Assembly: GCF_040187885.1 (NCBI RefSeq) | Contig: NZ_JBDPLH010000001.1 | Coordinates: forward strand, 1 to 64,000 | Direction: 5' to 3' | Source: Roseateles_E cavernae | GTDB lineage: Bacteria > Pseudomonadota > Gammaproteobacteria > Burkholderiales > Burkholderiaceae_C | DNA: 64,000 nt | Part shown: positions 7,870-15,868 of the stretch, piece by piece | How the letters are laid out: the number at the start of each line of letters is the position of its first letter | Position numbering within the stretch: position 1 is the stretch's first letter | Translations under genes and position numbers: made by a program | The notes under the pieces: generated by a model | Databases searched by the model: none | Seen by the model: only the letters and a program-made list of their open reading frames with translations | Told to the model about the DNA's origin: nothing

Positions 7870-9354
7870 CTAGTTGAGGGTGACAGGGGACTGTGCTTGC
7901 GCTGGGGCGGCGCCGTTCAGCCAGGCGGCCAGGGCCGCCAGTGCGCCGTCCGCATAGCCCCAGGTGATGACGGTGGGGGCCGCCACATCGAGGGCCTGGA
8001 ACGGGTTCCACAGCACCAGATGCAGGTCCGGCCGCCAGTGGCCCGCCTGCTCGCCGTAGCGGGCCCGGTGGGTCGAGGCGACGATGGTGCGGCGGCCGTC
8101 GGCCGGCACATCGACCCAGGCCAGCGCGGCGATGTCATCCAGCGCGACGAAGTCCACATCGCCGAAACCGTCGAACAGCGCCCGCACCTGCGCGCCGGTC
8201 GGGCCCGCCTCGGAGACGCCGTCGGTCGGCACGCTGTCCTGCACATAGACGCGCAGCCGCTCGCTGCGCGCCGGCGCCTGCGCGCCGCGCAGCGCCGTCA
8301 GCCCGGCTGCCCAGGCCTGGCGCATCAAGGCGTCATCGCCGTCGCGCTGCGCGCCGCGGTAGTCGTCATGCACCACCGGGTAGGCGCGGGCCAGCGCGTC
8401 CAGGCGCGCGGCGGCGCGCTCGCCCTGGGCGTGCGTCAGCTCGCCGCTGGCAAAGGCCGCTTGCAAGGCCGCGATAGCCTGGCCCTGCTCCTCCAGCGAG
8501 CCCTGCGCCAATATCATGTCGGCGCCGGCATTGATCGCCAGCACCGCCGCGCGCGCATAGCCATAGCGCTCGGCGATGGCCTTCATCATCAGCGCGTCGG
8601 TGATGACCACGCCCTCGTAGCCCAGCTCCTCGCGCAGGATGCCGCCCAGCACCTTCTTCGACAGCGTGGCCGGGTAGTCGGGGTCGATCTGCGGATAGAC
8701 GATATGGGCCGTCATCACCGAGGGCGCGGCATCACGCAAGGCCTTGAAGGGCCGCAGCTCCAGCGCATCGAGCTCGGCGCGGCTCTTGTCCACCGTCGGC
8801 AGGTCCAGATGCGAGTCGACATGGGTGTCGCCATGGCCGGGGAAGTGCTTGATGCAGCAGGCCACGCCGGCGGCCAGCGAGCCGCGCATCCAGGCCCCGG
8901 CCAGGCGGGTCACCTCGTCGGCATCCTCGGCAAAGCTGCGCTCGGCGATCACCGGATTGGCCGGGTTGTTGTTGATGTCGGTGACCGGCGCGAAGTTCCA
9001 GTTCACGCCGATGCCGCGCAGGCCGCGGGCCACGGCCGCGCCGACTCGCTCGGTCAAGGCCTCGTCGCCGGCCGCACCCAGTGCCATCGCCGAGGGCGGC
9101 TGCGGCAGGAAGGTCGCGCGCACCACCGAGCCGCCCTCCTGGTCGAGGCCGATCAGGGCCTCGGGGCCTATCACCTCGCGCAGATCGCGGGTCAGCTGGC
9201 GCACCTCGGCCTCGCTGCCCAGATTCTTGCGGAACAGGCAGACCGCGCGGATATGGTGCTCGCGCAGGAAAGCGGCCGTGGCCGCGTCCAGGGATTTGCC
9301 CTGGATATCGACCATCACCAGACGGCCGGGCTGGAAAGCAGGGGTGGCGCTCAT
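7870..9354 (-). CDS. Glycoside hydrolase family 3 beta-N-acetylhexosaminidase, NagZ-like
   Basis: A 494-residue cytoplasmic enzyme (no signal peptide) expected to release GlcNAc from chitooligosaccharides or muropeptides. It has the NagZ/GH3 motifs: GLDQEGGSVVR near residue 69, KHFPGHGDTHVDSH (169-182), which supplies the Asp-His acid/base dyad, and VITDALMM with D253 as the expected nucleophile. At 494 residues it is longer than classical NagZ (about 340), having an extra C-terminal domain of about 150 residues. The ATG at 9354 overlaps nothing and sits 2 bp after the stop of nagB-II, so the two are translationally close. A long open frame continues upstream of this ATG but is only a shadow of nagB-II. 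Confidence 0.88.
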   Translation of the reverse strand: MSATPAFQPGRLVMVDIQGKSLDAATAAFLREHHIRAVCLFRKNLGSEAEVRQLTRDLREVIGPEALIGLDQEGGSVVRATFLPQPPSAMALGAAGDEALTERVGAAVARGLRGIGVNWNFAPVTDINNNPANPVIAERSFAEDADEVTRLAGAWMRGSLAAGVACCIKHFPGHGDTHVDSHLDLPTVDKSRAELDALELRPFKALRDAAPSVMTAHIVYPQIDPDYPATLSKKVLGGILREELGYEGVVITDALMMKAIAERYGYARAAVLAINAGADMILAQGSLEEQGQAIAALQAAFASGELTHAQGERAAARLDALARAYPVVHDDYRGAQRDGDDALMRQAWAAGLTALRGAQAPARSERLRVYVQDSVPTDGVSEAGPTGAQVRALFDGFGDVDFVALDDIAALAWVDVPADGRRTIVASTHRARYGEQAGHWRPDLHLVLWNPFQALDVAAPTVITWGYADGALAALAAWLNGAAPAQAQSPVTLN

Positions 9355-9356
9355 GA

Positions 9357-10367
9357 TCAATGCGTCTTCGTGACCTTGGCCAGATGGCGCGGCTGGTCGG
9401 GGTTGAGCCCGCGCGCGCGCGCCAGCGCTTCCACCATCGGGTAGAAGCTCTGCACCGCGGCGATCGGGTCCAGGTCCTCGTTGCCGGTGCAGGCGAGCTC
9501 CAGCTCGGCGCCGGGCGTGCCGGCCGGCGCGGCCAGCAGCACGCGCGCGCCACGGCCGCGCATCTCCTCGGCCAGCGCGATCAGGCCGGCCTGGGCCGGG
9601 CCGCGCGGCGCGAACACCAAGAGCGGATAGCCTTCCTCGACCAAGGCCATCGGTCCGTGCTTGACCTCGGCGCCCGAGAAGGCCTCGGCCTGGATGCCGC
9701 AGGTCTCCTTGAACTTCAGCGCCGCCTCCATCGCGATCGCCAGGCCGGTGCCACGGCCGATCACGAACAGCTTGTCGGCATCCTTCAAGGCCTCGACTGC
9801 CACATCCCAGCGCAGCGCGGCCGCCTTCTCCAGCGCCTGCGGCAGGGTCTGCAGCGCGGCGGACAGGTCTTCGTCCGCCTGCCAGGCCGCGACCACGCGG
9901 GCACCGGCCACCAGCTGGGCGATATAGCTCTTGGTCGCGGCGACGCTCTGCTCCGGGCCGGCATGCAGGCCGAACACATGCTGGGCGGCGGCCGCCAGCG
10001 GCGAGCCCTCGGCGTTCACAAAGGCCACGGTGCGGGCCCCGCCGGCGCTGAAGAATTTCGTCGGCGCCACCAGGTCCGGGCTCTGGCCGGACTGCGAGAA
10101 GGCCAGCGAGACCAGGCCCTTGCACTCGATCTTGCTCTGGTACAGCGTGATCAGCGACATCGGCAGCGAGGTCACCAGCCGACCCAGCCGCGCCATCATC
10201 AGATAGGCCATGTAGTGGGCCGCATGGTCGGAGCTGCCGCGGGCCACCGTCAGCAGGCTGGTCGGCGGGCTGGCGCGCAGCGCCTCGCCAAGCGCCGCAT
10301 AGGCATTCTGGTCGGCGGCCAGCTGGCGCGCCACGGCGGCGGGCGCGCTCAGCGCTTCCTCAAGCAT
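9357..10367 (-). CDS. nagB-II: Glucosamine-6-phosphate deaminase, NagB-II type (SIS domains)
   Basis: A 336-residue cytoplasmic protein with two sugar-isomerase (SIS) domains, resembling the isomerase half of GlmS. Markers are ARGSSDHAA, SQSGQSPDL, GRGTGLAIAMEAALKFKETC and AEVKHGPMALVEEGYP. NagB-II converts glucosamine-6-phosphate to fructose-6-phosphate and ammonia, the last step of GlcNAc catabolism; no other nagB is in the operon. The chosen start MLEEALSAPA (10367) overlaps the nagA stop by 8 bp and has GGGGAAGAG upstream. A start 36 bp further upstream is possible but would overlap nagA more deeply. Confidence 0.9.
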   Translation of the reverse strand: MLEEALSAPAAVARQLAADQNAYAALGEALRASPPTSLLTVARGSSDHAAHYMAYLMMARLGRLVTSLPMSLITLYQSKIECKGLVSLAFSQSGQSPDLVAPTKFFSAGGARTVAFVNAEGSPLAAAAQHVFGLHAGPEQSVAATKSYIAQLVAGARVVAAWQADEDLSAALQTLPQALEKAAALRWDVAVEALKDADKLFVIGRGTGLAIAMEAALKFKETCGIQAEAFSGAEVKHGPMALVEEGYPLLVFAPRGPAQAGLIALAEEMRGRGARVLLAAPAGTPGAELELACTGNEDLDPIAAVQSFYPMVEALARARGLNPDQPRHLAKVTKTH

Positions 10368-11493
10368 TCGCGATGTCAATCTCTTCCCCTTCAACAAGCA
10401 CACGCTGCAACTGCAGATCCCGGTCCATCACCACCAAATCGGCCCAGGCGCCGACGGCCAGGCGGCCGCGTTCGTCCAGGCCCATGTAATCGGCCGCATG
10501 GGTGGAGACGCGGCGCGAGGCGTCCGCGATCTCCAGCCCCAGCCCCACCAGATTGCGCAGCGCCTGGTCCAGCGTCAGCGTGCTGCCCGCCAGCGTGCCG
10601 TCGGGCAGGCGCACGCCGCCCATGCACTTGCGCACCTTGTGGCTGCCCAGGCTGTACTCGCCATCGGGCATGCCGGCCGCAGCGGTCGAATCGCTGACGC
10701 AGAACAGGCAGGGAATGGCGCGCAGCGCCACCTTGATCGCGCCCGGATGCACATGCAGCAGGTCGGGAATGATTTCCGAATATTGCGCATGGGCCAGCGC
10801 CGCGCCCACCATGCCCGGCTCGCGGTGGTGCAGGCCGGTCATCGCGTTGAACAGATGGGTGAAGCCGCCGGCGCCATGCGCCAGCGCGGCCACGCCGTCC
10901 TCGTAAGTGCCCAGCGTGTGGCCGATCTGCACCTGGAAACCGGCCGCGCGCAGCGCGGTGATCAGATCCAGATTGCCGGGCAGCTCGGGCGCCAGCGTGA
11001 TCAGCCGGATCGGGGCCAGCGCATGCAGCGCCTGGATTTCCTCGATGCTGGCCGGCTTGGCGAAGTCGGGCTGGGCGCCGAGCTTGCCGGGGTTGATGTA
11101 AGGACCTTCCAGATGCACGCCCAGCACCCGGGCGCTGCCGCTCGCGCGCTCGCGGCAGACCGGGCCCAGCGCGCTCAGCGCCGCACGGATGTCGCCCATC
11201 GGCGCCGTCATCGTCGTCGCCAGCAGCGCGGTCGTGCCATGGCGCGCATGCATGCGGGCGATCGCCAGCGCGGCGTCGCCGCCTTCCATCGTGTCGCGCC
11301 CGCCTCCGCCATGCACATGCACATCGATGAAGCCCGGCAGCACGAGAGGCAGCGCCCGGCCGTGGCGCAGCTCGGATTCGCTGACCGGCTCGCCGCTGAT
11401 GGCCGCGATGCGCCCGCCCTGCTGCGTCAGCGTGCCGCGCACAAAGCCCTGCGGCGTCAGGACATAGCCCTCTATGGTCTCGACCAAGCTCAT
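10360..11493 (-). CDS. nagA: N-acetylglucosamine-6-phosphate deacetylase
   Basis: A 377-residue amidohydrolase that removes acetate from GlcNAc-6-phosphate. Metal and substrate motifs are in order: DVHVHGGGG near the N-terminus, HLEGPYI with the metal-binding Glu, QIGHTLGTYEDG, THLFNAM and VSDSTAAAGMPDG containing the catalytic Asp. The ATG (MSLVETIEG) is preferred over an in-frame GTG 18 bp upstream because it lies just after the nagR stop with TGAGGCGGGG before it. The gene sits between nagR and nagB-II. Confidence 0.95.
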   Translation of the reverse strand: MSLVETIEGYVLTPQGFVRGTLTQQGGRIAAISGEPVSESELRHGRALPLVLPGFIDVHVHGGGGRDTMEGGDAALAIARMHARHGTTALLATTMTAPMGDIRAALSALGPVCRERASGSARVLGVHLEGPYINPGKLGAQPDFAKPASIEEIQALHALAPIRLITLAPELPGNLDLITALRAAGFQVQIGHTLGTYEDGVAALAHGAGGFTHLFNAMTGLHHREPGMVGAALAHAQYSEIIPDLLHVHPGAIKVALRAIPCLFCVSDSTAAAGMPDGEYSLGSHKVRKCMGGVRLPDGTLAGSTLTLDQALRNLVGLGLEIADASRRVSTHAADYMGLDERGRLAVGAWADLVVMDRDLQLQRVLVEGEEIDIANA

Positions 11494-11500
11494 CCCCGCC

Positions 11501-12250
11501 TCAGCCCTCACGCCGCATCTCGGCGACGAAATCGTAGTAATCGCTGCGGCAGTAGGAGTGCGTCAGCTCCACCGCCTGGCCCGACTCCAGAAAGCCCACC
11601 CGCGTGATGAACAGCACCGCCTGACCCACCGGCACTTCCAGCAGCTCGGCCAGCTTGGGCTCGGCATTGATGGCCCGGATGTGCTGCAGCGCGCGCACCG
11701 GCGCGCCGCCATGCTGGGCCAGATGGGCGTACAGCGAGGCCTCGACGGCCTGCGGATCGGGCAGCACCGCCTCGGGCAGCACGCTGACCTCGTAAGCCAT
11801 CACCACCGTGTCGGCCAGGCGCAGGCGCTCCAGGCGCGAGACCCGCTCGCCGGTGGTCAGGCCCAGGCTCAGCTGCTCATCGGGCGCGGCCAGCGAGAAG
11901 CTGCGCGTCAGCCAGCGCGAGCTGGGCTTGAAGCCGCGCTGATGCAGCTCTTCCGAGAAGCTGGTCAGGCGCGACAGCGGCTGCTCCAGCTTGGGGGCGA
12001 TGTAGTTGCCCGAGCCGCGCTTGCGGATGATCAGCCCCTGCTCGACCAGCCGGTCGATGGCCTTGCGGGCCGTGACCCGGGACAGATCCAGCGATTCGGA
12101 CAGCACCCGCTCCGAGGGCAAGGCCTCGTCGGCGTGGTACTGGCCGTCGCGGATCGCCTGGGCCAGCTTCTGGGCCAGCTGCATATACAGCGGCGAGGCC
12201 GCCTGCGGATCGGGCTTGAATTGGAAGGGCAGCTTGGCGGCGCTTGACAT
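11501..12250 (-). CDS. nagR: GntR/HutC-family repressor of GlcNAc genes
   Basis: A 249-residue regulator. Residues about 15-85 form the GntR winged helix (LYMQLAQKLAQAIRDG, LPSERVLSESLDLSRVTARKAI, RKRGSGNYI) and residues about 90-245 the UTRA ligand-binding domain of the HutC subfamily. Relatives respond to GlcNAc-6-phosphate or glucosamine-6-phosphate. It lies inside the operon between nagK and nagA, so autoregulation is likely. Its probable targets are the paired YTGGT boxes before nagK and before the TonB receptor. Naming differs between species (NagR or NagQ for GntR-type regulators), so the symbol is provisional. Confidence 0.88.
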   Translation of the reverse strand: MSSAAKLPFQFKPDPQAASPLYMQLAQKLAQAIRDGQYHADEALPSERVLSESLDLSRVTARKAIDRLVEQGLIIRKRGSGNYIAPKLEQPLSRLTSFSEELHQRGFKPSSRWLTRSFSLAAPDEQLSLGLTTGERVSRLERLRLADTVVMAYEVSVLPEAVLPDPQAVEASLYAHLAQHGGAPVRALQHIRAINAEPKLAELLEVPVGQAVLFITRVGFLESGQAVELTHSYCRSDYYDFVAEMRREG

Positions 12251-12257
12251 GATTTTC

Positions 12258-13190
12258 TTAGGACCCCATCTCGGTTAAGGCGCCGCGAACCAGCAGCAGC
12301 GCGCCCGCGGCCGAATCGCCCTGGGGCGCGACGCAGCGGGTTCGTATCGAATCGGAAAAAAGCGGCGCCAGACGCAGCGCCACGCTGCCGCACAGCGCCA
12401 GCGGCAACTGCCCTTGCGGGTCGAGCGCCAAGGCCAGCCGCTCCAGTTCGGCCACGGCCTCGCTGACAAAGCCCTGGGCAACCGGATCATGCGCGGCGTT
12501 CTCGAACACCAGCGGCGCCAGCCGCGCGTGGCCATGCTGGGCGGCGCTGGCGCACCAGGCCAGCAGGGTTTCGCGGTCGCTGCCGGCAAAAGCCCAGACC
12601 GCGCGGGCCAGCGGCCCGGCCGGCACCCGGCCGTCCAGCGCCTGCTGGGCATGGCGCATCGCCTTCAGCCCCAGCCAGGCGCCGCTGCCCTCGTCGCCGT
12701 TGATCCAGCCCCAGCCGCTGCTCATCACGCGCGAACCATCGGCACGCAAGGCCTCGCCCACCGAACCGGTGCCGGCCGCGACCACCGCGCCCGGCGCGCC
12801 GCCATGGGCACCCAGCACCGTGGTGTAGCCGTCGTTGTCCAGCACCACATGGGCATAGCCGGGCTGGATGCGCATAAAGGCCTGGGCCTGCTCGACCACG
12901 GTAGCCCCCGACAGGCCCAGGCCGATGGCACACTCGGCCAGGTTCAGCGAGTCCAGGCCCGCCTGCCGGCAAGCCGCTTGCAGGGCTTGCTGGATATGAT
13001 GCCAAGCCTGCTCGGCGCCCTGCCCCAAGGCCGAGGGTCCAGCCTCACCCTGACCCAGCAGGCGACCATCCAGATCGGCCAGCCGCAGTCGGGTGCCGGT
13101 GCCACCGCCATCGACGCCCACCAGGTAGCGTATGGTCTTGATATGGCTGGGAGTGAGCGCATCAAGCGCGCGTTCGAGGACCGTTCTCAT
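12258..13190 (-). CDS. nagK: N-acetylglucosamine kinase, BadF/BadG/BcrA/BcrD ATPase family
   Basis: A 310-residue ASKHA-fold kinase. The phosphate-1 loop is LVGVDGGGTGTRLRLAD, the adenosine region AAGTGSVGEAL, and the family signature GWINGDEGSGAWLG follows. This family includes the eukaryotic-type GlcNAc kinase. In this operon it would phosphorylate imported GlcNAc to GlcNAc-6-phosphate for NagA, which agrees with a permease-type rather than phosphotransferase-type uptake system. It is the first gene of the operon; its ATG touches the NagR-type box 13191-13212, so repression would act at or just before its start codon. Glucosamine kinase activity is an alternative. Confidence 0.85.
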   Translation of the reverse strand: MRTVLERALDALTPSHIKTIRYLVGVDGGGTGTRLRLADLDGRLLGQGEAGPSALGQGAEQAWHHIQQALQAACRQAGLDSLNLAECAIGLGLSGATVVEQAQAFMRIQPGYAHVVLDNDGYTTVLGAHGGAPGAVVAAGTGSVGEALRADGSRVMSSGWGWINGDEGSGAWLGLKAMRHAQQALDGRVPAGPLARAVWAFAGSDRETLLAWCASAAQHGHARLAPLVFENAAHDPVAQGFVSEAVAELERLALALDPQGQLPLALCGSVALRLAPLFSDSIRTRCVAPQGDSAAGALLLVRGALTEMGS

Positions 13191-13212
13191 GTTAATACCA
13201 GTCTAGTACCAG
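13191..13212 (-). promoter_or_regulatory. NagR-type operator immediately upstream of nagK
   Basis: The reverse strand reads CTGGTACTAGACTGGTATTA, two CTGGT elements with an 11-nt period ending directly at the nagK ATG. It matches the box upstream of the TonB receptor in spacing and core. A less regular pair (CCGGT and TTGGTATT, 12-nt period, forward orientation) follows at 13217-13240. Confidence 0.7.
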
Positions 13213-13280
13213 AGATACCGGTACGTCAATTGGTATTCCACTGATTTACCCTCAGTGACGCGGGTTCCGCCTTAATCTCG

Positions 13281-13304
13281 GGTTAATACCAATAAGGCAC
13301 CAAA
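13281..13304 (-). promoter_or_regulatory. Second NagR-type operator of the nag operon
   Basis: The reverse strand reads TTGGTGCCTTATTGGTATTA, again TTGGT repeated with an 11-nt period and ending in TATTA. It lies between the ung stop codon and the nagK start. Together with 13191-13212 it could allow cooperative or looped repression around the nagK promoter. Confidence 0.7.
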
Positions 13305-13310
13305 TCAGGG

Positions 13311-13997
13311 TTATTCCGGTAAACGCCAATCCAGCGCCCGCCCCTGCTCGGCCAGCCAGTGGGCGGCCCGGGAGAAATGGCCGCAGCCGATAAAGGGCAG
13401 CGGCGGCCGCATCGCCGACAGCGGCGATGGATGGTTGGACTGCAGGATCAGATGCTGCGGCCCGGCCGCCGCGATCAGCGCCGCCTTGGCCTGGGCATGC
13501 GCGCCCCAGAGCATGAAGACCTTGGGCGCAGCATCGGCTGCCGCAGCCCGGATCAGCGCATCGGTCAGCGCCTCCCAACCCCGTTTGGCATGGCTGGCCG
13601 GCGCGCCGTCCTCGACCGTCAGGCAGGTGTTGAGCAGCAGCACGCCGCGCTGGCCCCAAGCGCCCAGATGGCCATGGGGCGGCGGCGTCAGGCCCAAGTC
13701 GCGCTGCAGCTCCTTGTAGATATTGCGCAGGCTGGGTGGCAGCTTCTTGAGACCGCGCGGCACCGAGAAGGACAGGCCCTCGGCCTGTCCCGGGCCGTGG
13801 TACGGATCCTGGCCCAGGATCACGACCTTGACCTGGTCCAGCGGCGTCAGCTGCAGCGCGCGATAGGGCTCGGGCGGATAGATCGTCGCGCCGGCCGCGC
13901 GGCGCTGGGCCAGATAGGCCTCCAGGCCCTGACCGGCCGGGCTGGCGCGCCAGGCCTCGACGACGGGCGTCCAGCCGCCTGCTGCCACTGCGCTCAC
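13311..13997 (-). CDS. ung: Uracil-DNA glycosylase
   Basis: A 228-residue family 1 uracil-DNA glycosylase that excises uracil from DNA in base-excision repair. The catalytic water-activating motif GQDPYHGPGQ places D64 and H67 correctly, and the DNA-intercalation motif HPSPLSA is near the C-terminus. The start is a GTG that overlaps the trpC stop (GTGA), so ung appears to be the distal gene of the trp transcript. No terminator is visible between trpC and ung. Confidence 0.95.
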   Translation of the reverse strand: MSAVAAGGWTPVVEAWRASPAGQGLEAYLAQRRAAGATIYPPEPYRALQLTPLDQVKVVILGQDPYHGPGQAEGLSFSVPRGLKKLPPSLRNIYKELQRDLGLTPPPHGHLGAWGQRGVLLLNTCLTVEDGAPASHAKRGWEALTDALIRAAAADAAPKVFMLWGAHAQAKAALIAAAGPQHLILQSNHPSPLSAMRPPLPFIGCGHFSRAAHWLAEQGRALDWRLPE

Positions 13998-14794
13998 GCG
14001 AACAGCTCGGCCAGCGCCGCGCCGGGATCGGGCGCGCGCATGAAGGCCTCGCCGACCAGGAAGGCGTTCACCTGGGCGGCGCGCATCGTCTGCACATCGG
14101 CCGGGCCGAGGATGCCGCTCTCGGTGACCAGCAGGCGCTCGGCCGGCACGCTCCTCAGCAGGCCCAGGGTCGTGTCCAGCGTGACCTCGAAGCTGCGCAG
14201 ATTGCGGTTATTGATGCCCACCAAGGGCGTCTTCAGCCGCAGCGCGCGGTCCAGCTCGGCGCCGTCGTGCACCTCGACCAGCACCGCCAGGCCCAGGCTT
14301 TGCGCGCAGGTCTCCAGATCGGCCATCTGCGCGTCTTCGAGGCAGGCGGCGATCAGCAGGATGCAATCGGCCCCCATCGCGCGGGCCTCATAGACCTGGT
14401 ACTCGTCGACCATGAAGTCCTTGCGCAGCACCGGCAGCGTGCAAGCCGCCCGGGCCTGCTGCAGATAGGCCGGCGCGCCCTGGAAGAACTGCGCATCGGT
14501 CAGCACGCTGAGACAGGCCGCGCCATGCCGCTCATAGCTGGCGGCGATCTCGGCCGGACGGAAGTCGGCGCGTATCACGCCCTTGCTGGGGCTGGCCTTC
14601 TTGATCTCGGCGATCACCGCACTTCCCTTCAAGGGACTGCCGGCGGCGATCTTGGCGCGCAGCGCGGCCTCGAAGTCGCGCAGGCCGCCGAGCTGCTCGG
14701 CCTCGCGCCGCACGGTCGCCAGCGGCAGCGCGGCGCGCGCGGCCTTGATCTCCTCGTGCTTGACCGCAACGATGCGCTTCAGGATGTCGTCCAT
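13994..14794 (-). CDS. trpC: Indole-3-glycerol-phosphate synthase
   Basis: A 266-residue TIM barrel that closes the indole ring of indole-3-glycerol phosphate in tryptophan synthesis. Motifs are AEIKKASPSKGVI, LSVLTDAQFFQG, VLRKDFMVDEYQVYEARAMGAD, LVEVHDGAELDRAL, GINNRNL and TESGI, all expected for TrpC. It is monofunctional, with no TrpF domain. It follows trpD by 19 bp and overlaps ung by a stop/start overlap. Confidence 0.96.
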   Translation of the reverse strand: MDDILKRIVAVKHEEIKAARAALPLATVRREAEQLGGLRDFEAALRAKIAAGSPLKGSAVIAEIKKASPSKGVIRADFRPAEIAASYERHGAACLSVLTDAQFFQGAPAYLQQARAACTLPVLRKDFMVDEYQVYEARAMGADCILLIAACLEDAQMADLETCAQSLGLAVLVEVHDGAELDRALRLKTPLVGINNRNLRSFEVTLDTTLGLLRSVPAERLLVTESGILGPADVQTMRAAQVNAFLVGEAFMRAPDPGAALAELFA

Positions 14795-14813
14795 CTCGAT
14801 CTTTCTCTCTCTC

Positions 14814-15848
14814 TCAAGCCTTGCCCAGCGACTGGGTCGCCGCGACGAACTGCGCCAGCTTGGTCTTGGCGGCGCCGGACGCGATCACGGCACGGGCCTT
14901 GGCAATGCCGTCGGCAATCGACTCGGCGACATTGGCCGCATACAGCGTCGCACCGGCATTCAGGATCACGATATCGCGCGCCGGCCCTTCGACATTCTCC
15001 AGCGCCCCCATCAGCATCACGCGCGACTCCTCGGGGCCGGCGACCTTGAGGCTGCGGTTGCTCACCATCGAGAGCCCGAAGTCCTCCGGATGGATCTCGT
15101 ACTCGCGCACCTCGCCGTTCTTCAGCTCGCCGACCAGGGTGGCCGCGCCCAGCGAGATCTCGTCCATGCCGTCCTTGCCATAGACCACCACCGCATGCTC
15201 GGCGCCCAGGCGCTGCATCACGCGCACCTGAATACCGACCAGATCGGGGTGGAACACGCCCATCAGGATGTTCTTGGCATCGGCCGGGTTGGTCAGCGGG
15301 CCCAGGATGTTGAAGATGGTGCGCACGCCCAGCTCGCGCCGTACCGGGGCGATGTTCTTCATCGCCGGATGGTGGTTGGGCGCGAACATGAAGCCGATGC
15401 CGGTCTGCCTGACGCTCTCGGCCACCTGAGCCGGGCTCAGCATGATGTTGGCGCCCAGCGCTTCCAGCACATCGGCGCTGCCGGTCTTGCTGGAGACGCT
15501 GCGGTTGCCATGCTTGGCGATCTGTGCGCCGGCCGCGGCCGCGACGAACATCGAGCAGGTGCTGATATTGAAGGTGTGGGCACCGTCGCCGCCGGTGCCG
15601 ACGACATCGACCAGGTTGGGGTGCGGCGGCACCGGCACCTTGTTGCTCAGCTCGCGCATCACCTGGGCGGCCGCGGTGATCTCGCCGATGGTTTCCTTCT
15701 TGACGCGCAGGCCGGTCAGCAGCGCGGCCGAGATCACCGGCGACATCTCGCCGGCCATGATGCGGCGCATCAGGGTCAGCATCTCGTCGTGAAAGATCTC
15801 GCGGTGCTCGATGACGCGTGTCAGGGCTTCGTTGTCGGTAATGGGCAT
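14814..15848 (-). CDS. trpD: Anthranilate phosphoribosyltransferase
   Basis: A 344-residue enzyme that transfers phosphoribose to anthranilate. The N-terminal helical bundle ends in VDVVGTGGDGAHTFNIST, the PRPP-binding loop, followed by KHGNRSVSSKTGSADVLEALG and FNILGPLTNP. The ATG at 15848 (MPITDNEAL) is chosen by family alignment; an open frame continues upstream but is a shadow of the threonine aldolase gene. The upstream neighbour ltaE ends 20 bp before. Confidence 0.96.
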   Translation of the reverse strand: MPITDNEALTRVIEHREIFHDEMLTLMRRIMAGEMSPVISAALLTGLRVKKETIGEITAAAQVMRELSNKVPVPPHPNLVDVVGTGGDGAHTFNISTCSMFVAAAAGAQIAKHGNRSVSSKTGSADVLEALGANIMLSPAQVAESVRQTGIGFMFAPNHHPAMKNIAPVRRELGVRTIFNILGPLTNPADAKNILMGVFHPDLVGIQVRVMQRLGAEHAVVVYGKDGMDEISLGAATLVGELKNGEVREYEIHPEDFGLSMVSNRSLKVAGPEESRVMLMGALENVEGPARDIVILNAGATLYAANVAESIADGIAKARAVIASGAAKTKLAQFVAATQSLGKA

Positions 15849-15868
15849 GCTTGTCGCTCCTGCAGATC

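Noticed and set aside
6523..9444. A 973-codon forward frame across the MFS and GH3 genes
   Set aside because: It crosses three genes in antisense, is rich in Gln/Arg/His and has no signal or motif.
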